Positions 1 to 10,510 of a stretch of DNA of 64,000 nucleotides are shown in pieces (within the stretch, counting starts at the first letter, position 1; every line of letters starts with the position of its first letter). The stretch is from Nitzschia sp. DOCU1 (Eukaryota > Bacillariophyta > Bacillariophyceae > Bacillariales > Bacillariaceae): positions 496,001 through 560,000 of the forward strand of contig OX595988.1 of NCBI GenBank assembly GCA_951394045.1, in the 5' to 3' direction. Below the pieces are notes generated by a model, which was given only the letters and a program-made list of their open reading frames with translations, was not told where the DNA came from and made no database searches. The translations under genes were made by a program, and so were the position numbers.

Positions 1-341
1 AAGATTCAACTATTCGAATCACGCCGATTCCGCGGCGAGTCGATTAGTCTTTCGAATGAGCATGCGGGTGGCCAGCTGGACCACTGGCCACATGTTAATC
101 GTAGGGGTGAAAATGATTTCGTCAATTACGGTGACCTACTTTTTGTTGAACTTGAAGGTCGATACAGCAAGTGGAATCAGCGAGTCCGGTCTATGATTAT
201 CAGTACTACAATGAGTTTCGATAATTGACAACCTAATAGGTAGAATGATAAGCGTGTACTCGTTAGAGAATTCGGTTTCACTACGGAGCGGCCTCTAAGA
301 GCGTCTCATGTCTCGAACTTTCTCTAGAGAGCTAATTCGTG
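1..341. other. No gene seen
   Basis: This is the 3' flank of the signalosome gene on the minus strand. No reading frame with family resemblance, no repeat longer than about 15 bp and no RNA gene was recognised. A fragment of another gene could enter from the left edge. Confidence 0.4.
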
Positions 342-1553
342 CTAGGCAGATCCAGTGCCCGTTGAAAATACCTGTCGCTGCATGTGGTTCATGGTCGCTT
401 GTGCCAACTCTTGAGTGGCCACTTTGGATAAATTGTCTACCAGTGTCGATTCCCAAGAGGCGGAATAATCCTTGTTGGGGCGGGGAGCCACCTCTAACGC
501 CGAAGATGCGGCTGTCGAAGTAGCAGGTCGCGGCATGACGGGTTCAGGATCAATTATCATGGCGTCTCGTGCTGCAGTACTAGCTGCTACCACTGGAGGC
601 GCCAAGATTCCAGCACCTGTCGCCGCTACAGCTGATGACGCGGTTCCCGCTTTACGTCCCACCGCCGCAGTCGTCTCAAGTTGCTGAAGCGTATCCTGTG
701 GATCCACAGGTCGTTTGAGATTGGAAATCCACAAATACTTTTGCGTCAAGGCTTCCAAGACAGTGCGACTCGTCGAACTCATATAGTATTCTACACCGAG
801 CTCATAGTATCTATTCCAGCAAGAACCCCAGTGCTCCAGTCTTATCTTTTCACTTGGTTCCACGCTTCCATCAGGACATTCAAAGGAAATGGGCGATTGA
901 TACTCTGGCGGGTATGCGCGAAAGGCCTTGATTTCAGGAATTCCCGTGTGAGCGCTTCGAAGAGGGTCGAACACCATTGCTACGAATGGATTACCGTTCG
1001 GGTCCTCCAGTCTTTGCCATTGCAGTTGAGTAGAAAGATCCGTTTGACTCAAGAAACAATGAGAATGATCCCCCAGATCAAACGGATGACTGTGATACCA
1101 GCCCATGAACTTTTCACTTCGCGATTGCTCCAAGGATTCGTTGAGCGCAATCATGTGGTTGACGACCGCAGCGTCATCAGCGACGACGCGCGTTTCAAAA
1201 CCTTCGATCGGCAAAGGAAAAGCATCGGTCACAATCAGAGTCGTGGGGTGCAAGGGATCAGGTCGTCCGAGCAGCAGACCCATGACTTCTTCAGGGTTTC
1301 CGCCCTTTTTAATTCCCTTGACGACACCCCGATTGCAGTGCATCGCCATTTTCATAATGGCTGAGGGACTCACGGCGACCCTGGAAAAGTGCTTGGGGTT
1401 GTTCATCCACGGCTTTTCCTTTTGAAGAGCCTGCAACTTTTCCTTGTCGCACGCGTAGTATCGCTGGTCCGAGGAGACCGGGGCCGGCATTACTTCTACA
1501 GACGCGGTGGGGTCGTCCATTTCGTTGGCGACGGTGTCACTTGCTTGTTCCAT
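342..1553 (-). CDS. CSN5: COP9 signalosome subunit 5, JAMM deneddylase
   Basis: Catalytic subunit of the COP9 signalosome, a zinc isopeptidase that removes Nedd8 from cullins and so controls cullin-RING ubiquitin ligases in nucleus and cytosol. The 403-residue product carries the JAMM/MPN+ domain: glutamate E89 in EVMGLLLG, then H154-S-H156-P, S169 and D172, followed by the STQLQWQ segment and the PFVAMVFDPLRS strand typical of CSN5. The spacing between H156 and S169 is 12 residues, not the usual 7, because of an inserted piece that itself contains HSH. The C-terminal half has the helical region of the family and an Ala/Thr-rich linker. The start is the ATG at 1553; the upstream TTG at 1571 is in frame but is not a plausible eukaryotic start. 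The gene is single-exon and isolated. The closest alternative, Rpn11, is less likely because of the N-terminal LQALQKEKPWMNNPKHF helix, which matches CSN5. Confidence 0.9.
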   Translation of the reverse strand: MEQASDTVANEMDDPTASVEVMPAPVSSDQRYYACDKEKLQALQKEKPWMNNPKHFSRVAVSPSAIMKMAMHCNRGVVKGIKKGGNPEEVMGLLLGRPDPLHPTTLIVTDAFPLPIEGFETRVVADDAAVVNHMIALNESLEQSRSEKFMGWYHSHPFDLGDHSHCFLSQTDLSTQLQWQRLEDPNGNPFVAMVFDPLRSAHTGIPEIKAFRAYPPEYQSPISFECPDGSVEPSEKIRLEHWGSCWNRYYELGVEYYMSSTSRTVLEALTQKYLWISNLKRPVDPQDTLQQLETTAAVGRKAGTASSAVAATGAGILAPPVVAASTAARDAMIIDPEPVMPRPATSTAASSALEVAPRPNKDYSASWESTLVDNLSKVATQELAQATMNHMQRQVFSTGTGSA

Positions 1554-3669
1554 TGCTTTCAAACTTCGCAAAGGTAGATCTGCACTGACTTTTAGAGATG
1601 CTCAGGAGAATGAATGAATCATCAACGTGTGCCGGCGTCTTCGTATTATCATCGTTATGATTGCATTAGTGTATGATACTATGATCGTGTGTTGTGTGTA
1701 TATGTAATTACAGCTGGTGGCAGCATAAATACATACAGAAAAATACACCCAGCAATTTGTACGTAGGAGCGTCCGAGCATCGTATAAGATTTTTCAGCAC
1801 GTGTTATACCGTTCTTACTACTTAAGTAATTTGTAGAGGAGATGAGTGCCGCATTAGTGCGAAGTTCTTACTACTGAGAACTTTCATAGAGGAGAGTCCC
1901 ATGCGCGCTAAATTTTACGTGTACCCAATCACACAAAAACCACAACCACAATCATCTTGTCGTCATTATTATTATGGACTATGAGCAAGTTTGAATTCAA
2001 GATGATGAATTGATCTGCTTGTAGTGTACAAAAGAAGGGGGCAGTCACGTTGCATGCACGCCCAATGACTCCCTTCTTGCCAGCTTTCTACTGCAAGACT
2101 AAAGGGATGAGCAGTTCTGCAACAGACCATTCCACCACCAATGCCTTGTGTCAAGTCGAGTCAAACAGACGATGGCGGCGGGAAATCGTGTTCTACCAAA
2201 GGTAAGCATGATGAGTTGGATTCAGTGGAAGTCGGATGAAGCATATGTGGATCGAATCGCTCACCAACTCCTTTACTCACTGCGTTTGTCCTTGCTATTC
2301 TGCACCATTTTAATACAGGACGATTTACGAAATAATGAAACAAGCCGTCAAGAATATTGTTCCACCCGACAACAATCATCCAGCAATGGAAGAATAAGCC
2401 AAACCAATGATGGAATCATGACCAATATAGCAGTCCTCGCTTTTATTCCTCCATGGAAACGGTGGCAACCATGCCAGTGGATGCCTTTTGTGGTTCTTGT
2501 CAAAATTGCTGAGCACCTTCCATAGGATATTGATAGTTTCAAAAGAATTGGAGAATGGTGATAACGGGTGCAAAGGAATGCTGAATCCATTGTAAAGAAA
2601 AGGAATGAATGAATAAGGAACAAGAAAGGGGCAGAAATAAAGGTCACGTGGAGTCACACAGCATGACGAGGATGGACAAGGACGACGACTCCTAATAGGA
2701 TGACAACCAGCAACAATAAAGGCTGCCAAAGTCGATGCTCTCAAGCTTTTAGTTTATTACTGGTCGACTAGGTACTAGATTATTCTTAGAACGAGGCGCA
2801 GCCACTATTAGTACTGCCTAGAATCTAGAATGAGTTTGTAGTAATCTTGCTTCCTTGCAGTATAGTTGAGGGGGGTGCGTTTTGCACATCACGACCATGC
2901 ACAAGGGCAAATAGCAGGTGGTTTACTACTAGCAACTTAGTAGAAATAGTGGTGCCGACTATTTCATAGTAGCAGCGGTCTTCGGCGGCAGCGTGGCCTT
3001 GTTCGCATGAGTCGTGTCGTATCATTCATGCCAGTCATACCAAGGGGCCGGCCGGGCCAAAGGGGAATCCCAAGTCGGTATAATTTTTGTCCCGCCATTG
3101 ATTATATCATGCAGGGAGTACCTCGAGGACTCCAAAAATTCCCATGAGATTTGCTAGGCGGAACTCCGTCCCGGGATCCGTGCAAAATATATGGTTTTCT
3201 TATATCGTTCGCTGAGTCTACGTCACAAACATATGTACATGCCTATATGATGCAGGACTATGTACATACTAAGTACCGGTAGTAGGATTTTGTTAATTCC
3301 GACCGTTTGGATCGTGCCCATATAAATGTATACCTCTATCAATAGTCCTGGAAACAGTCATTGCTGCATTTAACTAAAAGTATTCTGCTCGTGTCACTTG
3401 GTGCTGCGCACTAAATGACAAATCGTATTTCCAAGAAGGGAGAAACCTTGTGACACACGATGGAATAGCCTCCGTGCGCAGAAATCCGCCATTGCAAAGC
3501 AGCTTATCATAGCTTTTCCAAATTGAAAGTATCATGCATAGATGCGTGAGCTTTTCAACACTAAAGTATCAGCTCATGATATCCACTCTATGTTATGCAC
3601 GCATAGAGAACAATGACTGGTAGGTACCTATGTCACGCAAGATCCATCACGGAGACGGCCCATAAGCTC

Positions 3670-3805
3670 TTCCGCGCAGAGGTGAGGCCTCATTTCCAAA
3701 AATCGGGCGCCGCGCCATAACTCGTGTTGTCCGAGTGTAATACAACACGAGTTTTTGTGGATGCGCCCGATTTTTGGAAACGAGGCCTCACCTCTCTGCG
3801 CGGAA
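3670..3805. repeat. Fold-back (hairpin) element, MITE-like
   Basis: The arms 3670-3711 and 3763-3805 are imperfect reverse complements (TTCCGCGCAGAGGTGAGGCC on the left). The inner arms 3719-3730 and 3743-3754 (ACTCGTGTTGT and its complement) continue the stem, leaving a loop of about a dozen bases. The whole 136 bp can fold into one long stem. No coding capacity. Probably a miniature transposon, or the joined ends of one. Confidence 0.7.
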
Positions 3806-3890
3806 GGGATTGTTGCCATCCGCGGTGCGCGGAATGTTCCTTGCGTCGAGGATCGCGTCCCGTCGAGAGGGTGGCACAGTCTCTTCCGTT

Positions 3891-3934
3891 TTGGATATCA
3901 CTCCTTTCTAAGTTGGATATCACTCCTTTCTAAG
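3891..3934. repeat. 22-bp exact tandem duplication
   Basis: TTGGATATCACTCCTTTCTA plus AG is repeated twice head to tail. It lies 130 bp before the ATG of the LRR gene, so it may sit in that promoter or 5' UTR. Confidence 0.85.
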
Positions 3935-4063
3935 TTACCTTTAGATTTGGGGTGCAGCCTCGAAACACAATTGTCGTGCCAAGGGCAATAGAAAGTCATA
4001 AGACAGACCAACCGCTGTTAACGAAACCACAAACCGAAGCTTGAAAGCGAGAACGTTATTATC

Positions 4064-7000
4064 ATGGCAGACGAAGAAAGCAAGAAGGAAATGAGCGCTC
4101 CATCGGAGCCCGAGTACCCTCGGCCTGGGGCAGTGAGTGTCTCGTCGGCGGCACCTCGAGGAAAGGGAGGAATGCGGTCCTCTCGGGTGGAGGCCAGTGC
4201 AGCTAAGGCGGCTGTCAATGTTGCCTCCAGCTATGAGCCAGGGTCGGAGGCTGAATACGAGCTGAATGCGGCCGTGGCTGCGCCCAAGCCGTCGCCTGGT
4301 GACTTTAACAATTCTGCTAACATCACCCCCATGGAACCGGAGTCATTTCAGCCACAAGCTGCCGAATGTGCCCCAGAGCCTCAGAAAGCTGCTGCCTCGA
4401 ACCCTGGCCGTCAGAGCCGACGTGTGGACGCGAAGACAGCCCTCCGAGAAGAAATGAATGCTCTCCGAAGTCAAGGGGTGCCCCAAGGGCCAGGCGCGGT
4501 CTCTGTCAACGGTTCTGTGACTGCAGGAACCGCCTCGGTTGCCTCGGCTGGAGACGCCATGGCCCTCGCGTCTTCTAGGAACACCAAGGCGGCCATCAAG
4601 CAAGAAATGGAGGCGCTGAGAAGTAACCCTGAGATGCAGAAACCTGGAGCTCACTCGGTCGCTTCCAGGGCCAGCTCTGGAAAAGGTGGAGCTACTCGAG
4701 GAGAACGGCCCAGTCGCCGCGTGCGTGGCTCTGCCACTGATGACGCCAATATCAAGAACTCTGCAAGGTCCAAGGATCCCCCGGCTGCCACACCGGGGGC
4801 GGTTTCTGAAACTTCCAAACCATCGCAAAAGTCTGCGGAGATCCTCAAGGCGGGTGGTGGTGCGCTCGCGTCTAACTCGTCCACTTCCGGAAAGGAAAAG
4901 GCTGAGATGGAGAAGAACAAGGCTGCTGCAGGGGCGGTCTCCGCGACTGGCGACGAGAAAAGCAAGATCCTCAAGGGAGAGGATGCTGCCGTTGCATCTA
5001 ACGGTGCGGATCTGTCCAGCATCAACAAGTCGGAGATGGCGAAGAATGGACACATCGCTGTGGGTGTCATTGAGAACAACAAATCCATGCAGGCTTCTTC
5101 GGCTTCGCTTGGAAAGCAGACATCCGGTGGAATGATGGTTCAGCCCGCCGAGGAAGATGGCCTGGTGTCTGCTCAAGTGATCGATGAAGAGGAACTCGAA
5201 GCTCAGTACCAGGCAAAGATGATGAAGGACGTAGTTTCGGCTGAAGTAGTGTCAGAAGACGAGTTCAAGGAACGCGGAAGGTGCTGGAAGGCCACTTGTT
5301 GCTGCCTGTTCTCCATTGGTATCATCTTGGCTGTTGCCATTCCTCTGTCCAAGAAAGAAGAGATCCCTACTGACCCACCTACACCCGCGCCCACTGAACA
5401 GGATGAATATGATTACCTCGTTGATCTCTTCTATCCCTATTCAGGCGCTGCGCTGGAAACCAATTCCACCCCACAGTTCATGGCGCTGGAATGGTTGGCC
5501 TTCGACGACCCGATGGACGTTCCCATCAAAGAAATGAACCAAACCATTTTGTTGGAACGCTACGCTGCCGTTGTTATGTATTATGCCCTCGATGGACCCA
5601 ATTGGAATGATAACTACAACTTCTTATCCAATACCACCATTTGCGATTGGAACAATTATGAGACCAATTTTGGTCTTTTTTGCGAGCAGACCAATAGTAC
5701 CATGTTTCGCATCGAATTCAGTACGTAACGAAAGAGGACGAGCATGGTCACGGTGCTTTTCGATTAGCTCATGTGTTTCTTTGGCTTTTTTACAGGTGAC
5801 AATGGCTTGAGGGGGCAGCTCCCGCCAGAATTCGTGGCCTTTCAAGATCTGAAGACCCTGTCCCTCATGACCGATCCTGGCCTGACCGGAACACTCCCGT
5901 CTGAACTGGGTGACATGACCAGTTTGACGTTTCTTCAGCTAGCCGAGAATATGTTGACAGGAACTATTCCAAACTCTTATGAGAAATTGTTTCTAGACGT
6001 TGTCAATTTCGATTCGAACCTCTTGACTGGAACTGTTCCTCAGGGGCTGACGAAGTGGGATAAGATGTGGGCAGCTCTTTTTTCCGCCAACATGTTTGAA
6101 GGACCTATCCCCCCGCTTACTCGACAGTCGGCTATACTGTACTTGTTCATGTATGAGAACTTTTTCAATGGAACCATCCCAGCGTCCTACTACGGGCAGG
6201 CCAAATTGCAGTACATGCTCCTAAATAATAATGAACTGACCGGGACCCTTCCTGATCAGATGAGGGCGCTCACTTCAATGGAGTCCTTCTCTGTAAATGA
6301 CAACAAATTGTCAGGGCCCATTCCATTGGGAGTGGCCGATCTCGATGACCTCGTGGAGTTCCTCATCGGAGGGAACAACATGACTGGTACAATTCCCTCT
6401 TCGATCTCGAGAATGAAATCGCTGGCCTCTCTTGATCTCTCCCGAAACCTCTTCACGGGGCAACTTCCCTCCGAGTTGGGGGACCTCGGGAATATTGATT
6501 CGATCGATGTATCGTTGAATTCCTTGACCGGCAACGTGCCAATGTCTTACGGTCAGGTTTCTAGTCTAAAGGTACTTGACGTCTCGGGTAATGACATCGT
6601 CGGTGGTTTGGAGGCTGCGTTTTGTGAGCAGCCTTTGGTATGGACGACCATCTCGGCTGATTGTGGCGGAGATAACGCCACTAATACGCCATGCTCATGT
6701 TGCAGCACGTGCTGCGACGAGAATCACGAGTGCGTGGTCAGTTTGCCTGACAAGTGCGAAACCAAAAGCGCTGCGTTCGAGTTGGCCCCGGACCGCGGAG
6801 CAGTTTGTACTTGCGTCGATGGCGGTGCCAGGGTGAGCTGTGAAGACACGTGCGAAAGCTGCAACGTGGATGGAAGTATTTGTGTGAAGAGCGTGGACTA
6901 TGGCTACGGTCTAAATGAGACCACAGCAGAGGTAACCTACTTCCGCAGTGTTCTCCAGTACACCACGGGGCTCGACGACACTCTTGTCTTAACAAAGTTT

Positions 7001-7246
7001 GCCAATGAATCCAGCCTCCTTTGTCACCTTGAAGTTAATGGAGAGAAATGTCAGGATTGTGGAATAGATATCTGTACCAATGGCGCCCAAGGGTATACTA
7101 TTGACTGCACAAATCTGAATAATGGACCGGCCACTCAGACTTGTGGGGATAAGTTTACTGATATCGGGTATCTCGAGGCGTTTTGGCTGACCGATGTCAG
7201 TTTGTTGTCGGGTTGTGCACCCATTATTGAGGGATTCGAACTTTAG
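4064..7246 (+). CDS. Type II membrane leucine-rich-repeat protein
   Basis: Two exons, 4064-5720 and 5796-7246, with a 75-bp GTACGT...ACAG intron; joining them in phase 1 continues the LRR reading (IEFS then DNGLRGQLPPEF), giving 1035 residues. Residues 1-400 are polar and low-complexity, with repeated PGAVS/PGAHS blocks followed by SSxGKGG or SASSG and acidic EEDG patches. One membrane segment follows a Cys-rich stretch at about 405-428 (WKATCCCLFSIGIILAVAI). Next come a PTDPPTPAPTEQ linker, a capping region with WND/CDW, and about ten plant-type repeats (LxGxIPxx) at about 555-825. A cysteine-rich region (CSCCSTCCDENHEC) occupies 830-1035. Topology is cytosolic N-terminus, outside LRRs, without a kinase. 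This layout matches diatom LRR families thought to work at the cell surface; the ligand is unknown. There is no signal peptide at the start. Confidence 0.88.
5721..5795 (+). other. Intron of the LRR gene
   Basis: Donor GTACGT and acceptor TTTTTTACAG, 75 bp. Reading through the donor gives a stop within three codons, while removal restores the LRR consensus. Confidence 0.9.
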
Positions 7247-8064
7247 CTAAACGCGGCGAAAGCAGAGACAACGGTACCTCTTGATTGTGACCGCACAATA
7301 GTGTTACGTGTAAAACATAAACTCTTTTTTCGTAGAAGGTCAAGCTATGCGGTGGGGGTGTATTACTCTGCTGTTTTGGGGATGGCAGTGGTTCCAAGTA
7401 CCCGGTACTCACCGCAGACGCCAGGGTTTATAGTACTAGAGAGCAATCTACACAATACTATGCATTGAGACTAATCTACAATAATCTTAAGACTCCCCTA
7501 CTACAACCCAAACAATAGACAATGTATACTTCGATGGCAAATATCATAGCACCATTATACTAGGGCTTTGGGATTCTCACCAGTAGCCAGCACTAGAGCT
7601 ACGGTACTAAATGCCTTTCCCCTTCCCGCCCGACGTTTCACGTCACCACGGCAATGTGCGACATGTCATATCTTCTGGATGGTCGAGATCATCGACATGG
7701 GTACGTACCAATATGACGATGTGTATTGCATCTACCGCCCTCTAGAGAGAGTGGCTAAGGCCGAGGACCCAGGAGCGCACGCGATCTCCAGATGGCAGTA
7801 ACGGCAGAACAGCAAAATGCACCCTCTGCTTGTTCGACAGTATGGTACTACTCCGGAGTATTCCTTCTAGTACTAGAGAGGAGCCAAGGATCAATTTTGT
7901 CGGAGCTCGTACATGATACGTAGTGTAGGAAAACAACAGTACAACGAAGATGGAAATTTATTATTATGTAAGGATTTGTGCTTATCGTGCGGTTGGTCGT
8001 ACTTCGGAGCTTACTCGTGTTCCCCAACAACGAAGGTTTAGAGTTATTTGCCGATCCTCGGAGC
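7247..8064. other. Spacer between convergent genes
   Basis: This lies between the 3' ends of the LRR gene (plus) and the EF-hand gene (minus). Nothing coding was recognised; short frames on both strands lack composition bias. Repeated GTACT/AGTAC words are visible (7435, 7815, 7850), as elsewhere in the intergenic DNA of this window. Confidence 0.5.
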
Positions 8065-9121
8065 TTAATTCTTCTTGCTGGTTTCAACCCCAGCATAGCT
8101 TCCACCAATGGCCAGGCAATCACAAAGAGCTTGAGAAGGTGACAAACTGCACACCTTTGGTGTAATCCAGGGAGGGGTGCAAGAGCTTGTCAAGCTTGGT
8201 TGGATGCAATCTAATTTTGCATCCGTGTCGGCCATGGGGATAATCGCTTGGAAGTAACATCTTTGGGGAGACGCGGCACTTTGACAACCAGTCCACGTGG
8301 TACTTGTGCTCTTACAAGCCTCAAGTGCTTGCAAGTGTCTTCTCGCAAGTGGTTGGCAGTTAGGGGTGGGCCCAATGCAAATGCGACGGCCGTCGGCAGT
8401 GTTGAAACAAGTCTTTCGGTCACCGCCATCGAAGGATGTCTCAAGGCCGGAAGCGGTAACGTGTTCGTAGAACGTGCCCGTGCCGTTGGCACCGGTACCC
8501 TGGACAAGCACATTGCGTCCAGAGGAGACGCTTTCGAAGATTCGCTCGGCTTCCTCGGAAGGCATGCAATTTGTACCGGTTTCTTCAACGTACGCGGTGG
8601 CAACCGTCGTTGCGGTAGAATCGGTGGCGACAACGGCACCTCCATTAGTAGCAGTCATAACCCCGCTGCTGGAAACGTCGGTCTTGGCGGTCAAGACAGT
8701 CACGGCGTAGCTGAGTCCAAACATGGCAGTCAACAAGAGGACGCAGAAGCACAGGGCAGCCGCCAACAAGCGCTTGAAGAGCTTGTTGGATTCACCGAGC
8801 ATTTCGTTGGACTGCATCGCTTCGCGCAAATCGAGGATAATGGCAACAACTTCGTCCTTACTGAAGGAGCCATTGCCATCACGGTCGTACTTCTTCAACA
8901 TTTCGGCGGTGGCAGCATCAAGGTGCGACACTTCCAAGAAGTACTCCATCGTGACGGATTTCTCCTTCACCAGTTCGCGAACGGCGCGCTTGCCGTCCTA
9001 CATGATCATGAGAAGCAAGAAGTATCATTGTGTGAGCGAGAACAAGAAGATGATCATGAACACGACGCAGGCTGCAAACCAGGAACACCACCGCGCTGCA
9101 ACTTACAAGATCATCGGTCAT
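8065..9121 (-). CDS. EF-hand single-pass membrane protein
   Basis: Two exons on the minus strand: a 15-nt first exon 9107-9121 (MTDDL), a 109-bp GTAAGT...TAG intron, then 8065-8997. The join is in phase 0 and gives 315 residues. One canonical EF-hand loop, DRDGNGSFSKDE, lies near residue 40 with Ca2+ ligands at positions 1, 3, 5, 7 and 12. A membrane segment follows (LLAAALCFCVLLLTAMFGL), then a Thr/Ala-rich stretch and a cysteine-containing C-terminal half of about 200 residues with no known family. The likely role is a calcium-responsive membrane protein with its EF-hand on the cytosolic side; the partner is unknown. Without the small exon the frame has only a GTG at 8970 or an ATG 18 nt later, so the short exon is the better start. 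Antisense frames across it are shadows. Confidence 0.75.
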
Positions 9122-10510
9122 GGTTTCTTCTTGTTGTCTTTTGTTCCTTCAGACACTTGACGACACCCGAGCAATAAGATCTCGAGAAAAAGTATGAAAC
9201 CATGGAAGGGCGCAGGGAAAATCCAGCACAGGGCTGGTTCAAGCCGCACACATTATCCACGAGGAAGCGATCGGCTAAGAACTAAAATTCCAAGGGTGAA
9301 GCCTTCCGAGCCTTTTATGCCTGAGCTGTCGAATCCCTTTCGCATTGGGCCTCTTCTTATATGCCTATGCAGGCTTTGCCGCTTGGTAATCGTGGAAGTG
9401 GGTCTCAGCTCAAAAACAAGATGTCGCTTCGGAGTCGTTGGAAAACGATCCCCAAGATCGGATTGGCAAGTGGAATGTTGTTGGATCTTGAAGACATTTA
9501 ACGACGCGGAATCCATTTAAAAAAGTAAAATAACGCGGATTCAGATTGAAGTACCATTGTCCCAAACGCGAGCACACATCGGCGAAGATATTCTTTGTTC
9601 TACGATTTCGACGTACAAAAATGAGAATTCGTATGGCTGGGTCAAGGGTCATAAATATTTTCGTAGCGCATCGTAGGCGCAGTACAAAAAGGGGAAAGTC
9701 GGGCACGCGCGCACGCAGGAACTTCGCGATAAACTTCGTTTCACTAGATCATGGCGGAAACTTGTCAACCGCCCCCTTATTCCCAGAGCTTAGTTAAGGC
9801 AGCGCAGAGACGCGCGTGTGGGGAGGGACCCACAGAGCGCTCGAGAGGCCATTTTGAGAGTTAAGACATCCTTACGAAGTGAAAACAACTTCCAAATCGA
9901 GGGAAAAAATCGGAAAAAATTACTTAGATATTACTTAGGCAAAACAGTGACGATGGTTGAATCCAGGATATCTTGATGCAGGAAGCTTATCTGGGGATCA
10001 AATTTTTTGGAGAAGGTACTGTTTGTAATGACGGCAGCGTGACTGTGGAAGTCAATGCAAGGGGTTGAGTATGCCGAAGGTAGTAAGGCGATGAAATTCT
10101 GGGTGCGGAGAGTGCTCTCGAAATTAGTGAGCTAATTGCCTCGAAGGGGTGTTCGGGAGAAGAAAAAATTGCAAAACTCATGAAAAGTTTGAACTCAAAT
10201 GTCGACACCTACTTGCAAAACGAGAGGAAGACAGCATTTGGAGATCCCAAGAGCTGTAATTGAAGAGAACAATGATGCTATCAGAGCATGGTTTGACCAC
10301 TTCTGAGATGATCTTTCATTGTTGAAAGGTGGCTGCGAGCCGGTCTGGATGGTTACACACGAATTTCGAGCCGGGCCAGATGGTTGCAGAGCAGAGTGTG
10401 ATCACTCCGACTAACAGATCTGGAAGTCCATTCTTGGCATCCGAAATCATGTCCGTTGTAACAGGCGCCAAATCCTTGTCATAATGGCGGATATATGTAG
10501 GATATCCATC
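9122..10510. other. Promoter of EF-hand gene and unannotated spacer
   Basis: The first few hundred bases upstream of 9121 should hold the EF-hand promoter. The rest has no supported gene. Near 10330-10385 the words GAGCCGGTCTGGATGGTT and GAGCCGGGCCAGATGGTT repeat, and a third version (GAGCCGGACAGGTTG) lies at about 12945, just past the retrotransposon. This suggests one older repeat was split by that insertion. Confidence 0.45.

Larger units (their letters stand above)
1554..4063. other. Gene-poor spacer with fold-back element and short tandem repeat
   Basis: About 2.5 kb separates the 5' ends of CSN5 (minus) and the LRR gene (plus), so it must hold both promoters. The frames present are short, mutually overlapping, and unlike any family. 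It contains the fold-back sequence at 3670-3805 and the 22-bp duplication at 3891-3934, listed separately, and one TACCGGTA octamer at 3274. Confidence 0.5.

Noticed and set aside
2148..2744. Several frames of about 100 codons
   Set aside because: Mutually overlapping, mostly non-ATG starts, with Phe/Ser/Ile-rich random-looking translation.
4343..5176. 277-codon minus-strand frame inside the LRR gene
   Set aside because: A shadow of the repeat-rich N-terminal half. Ser/Arg-rich low complexity without motifs.
8248..9177. Long plus-strand frame of 309 codons opposite the EF-hand gene
   Set aside because: Its sequence is the complement of a gene with a clear EF-hand and membrane helix; it lacks any family character and arises from the GC-rich third positions.
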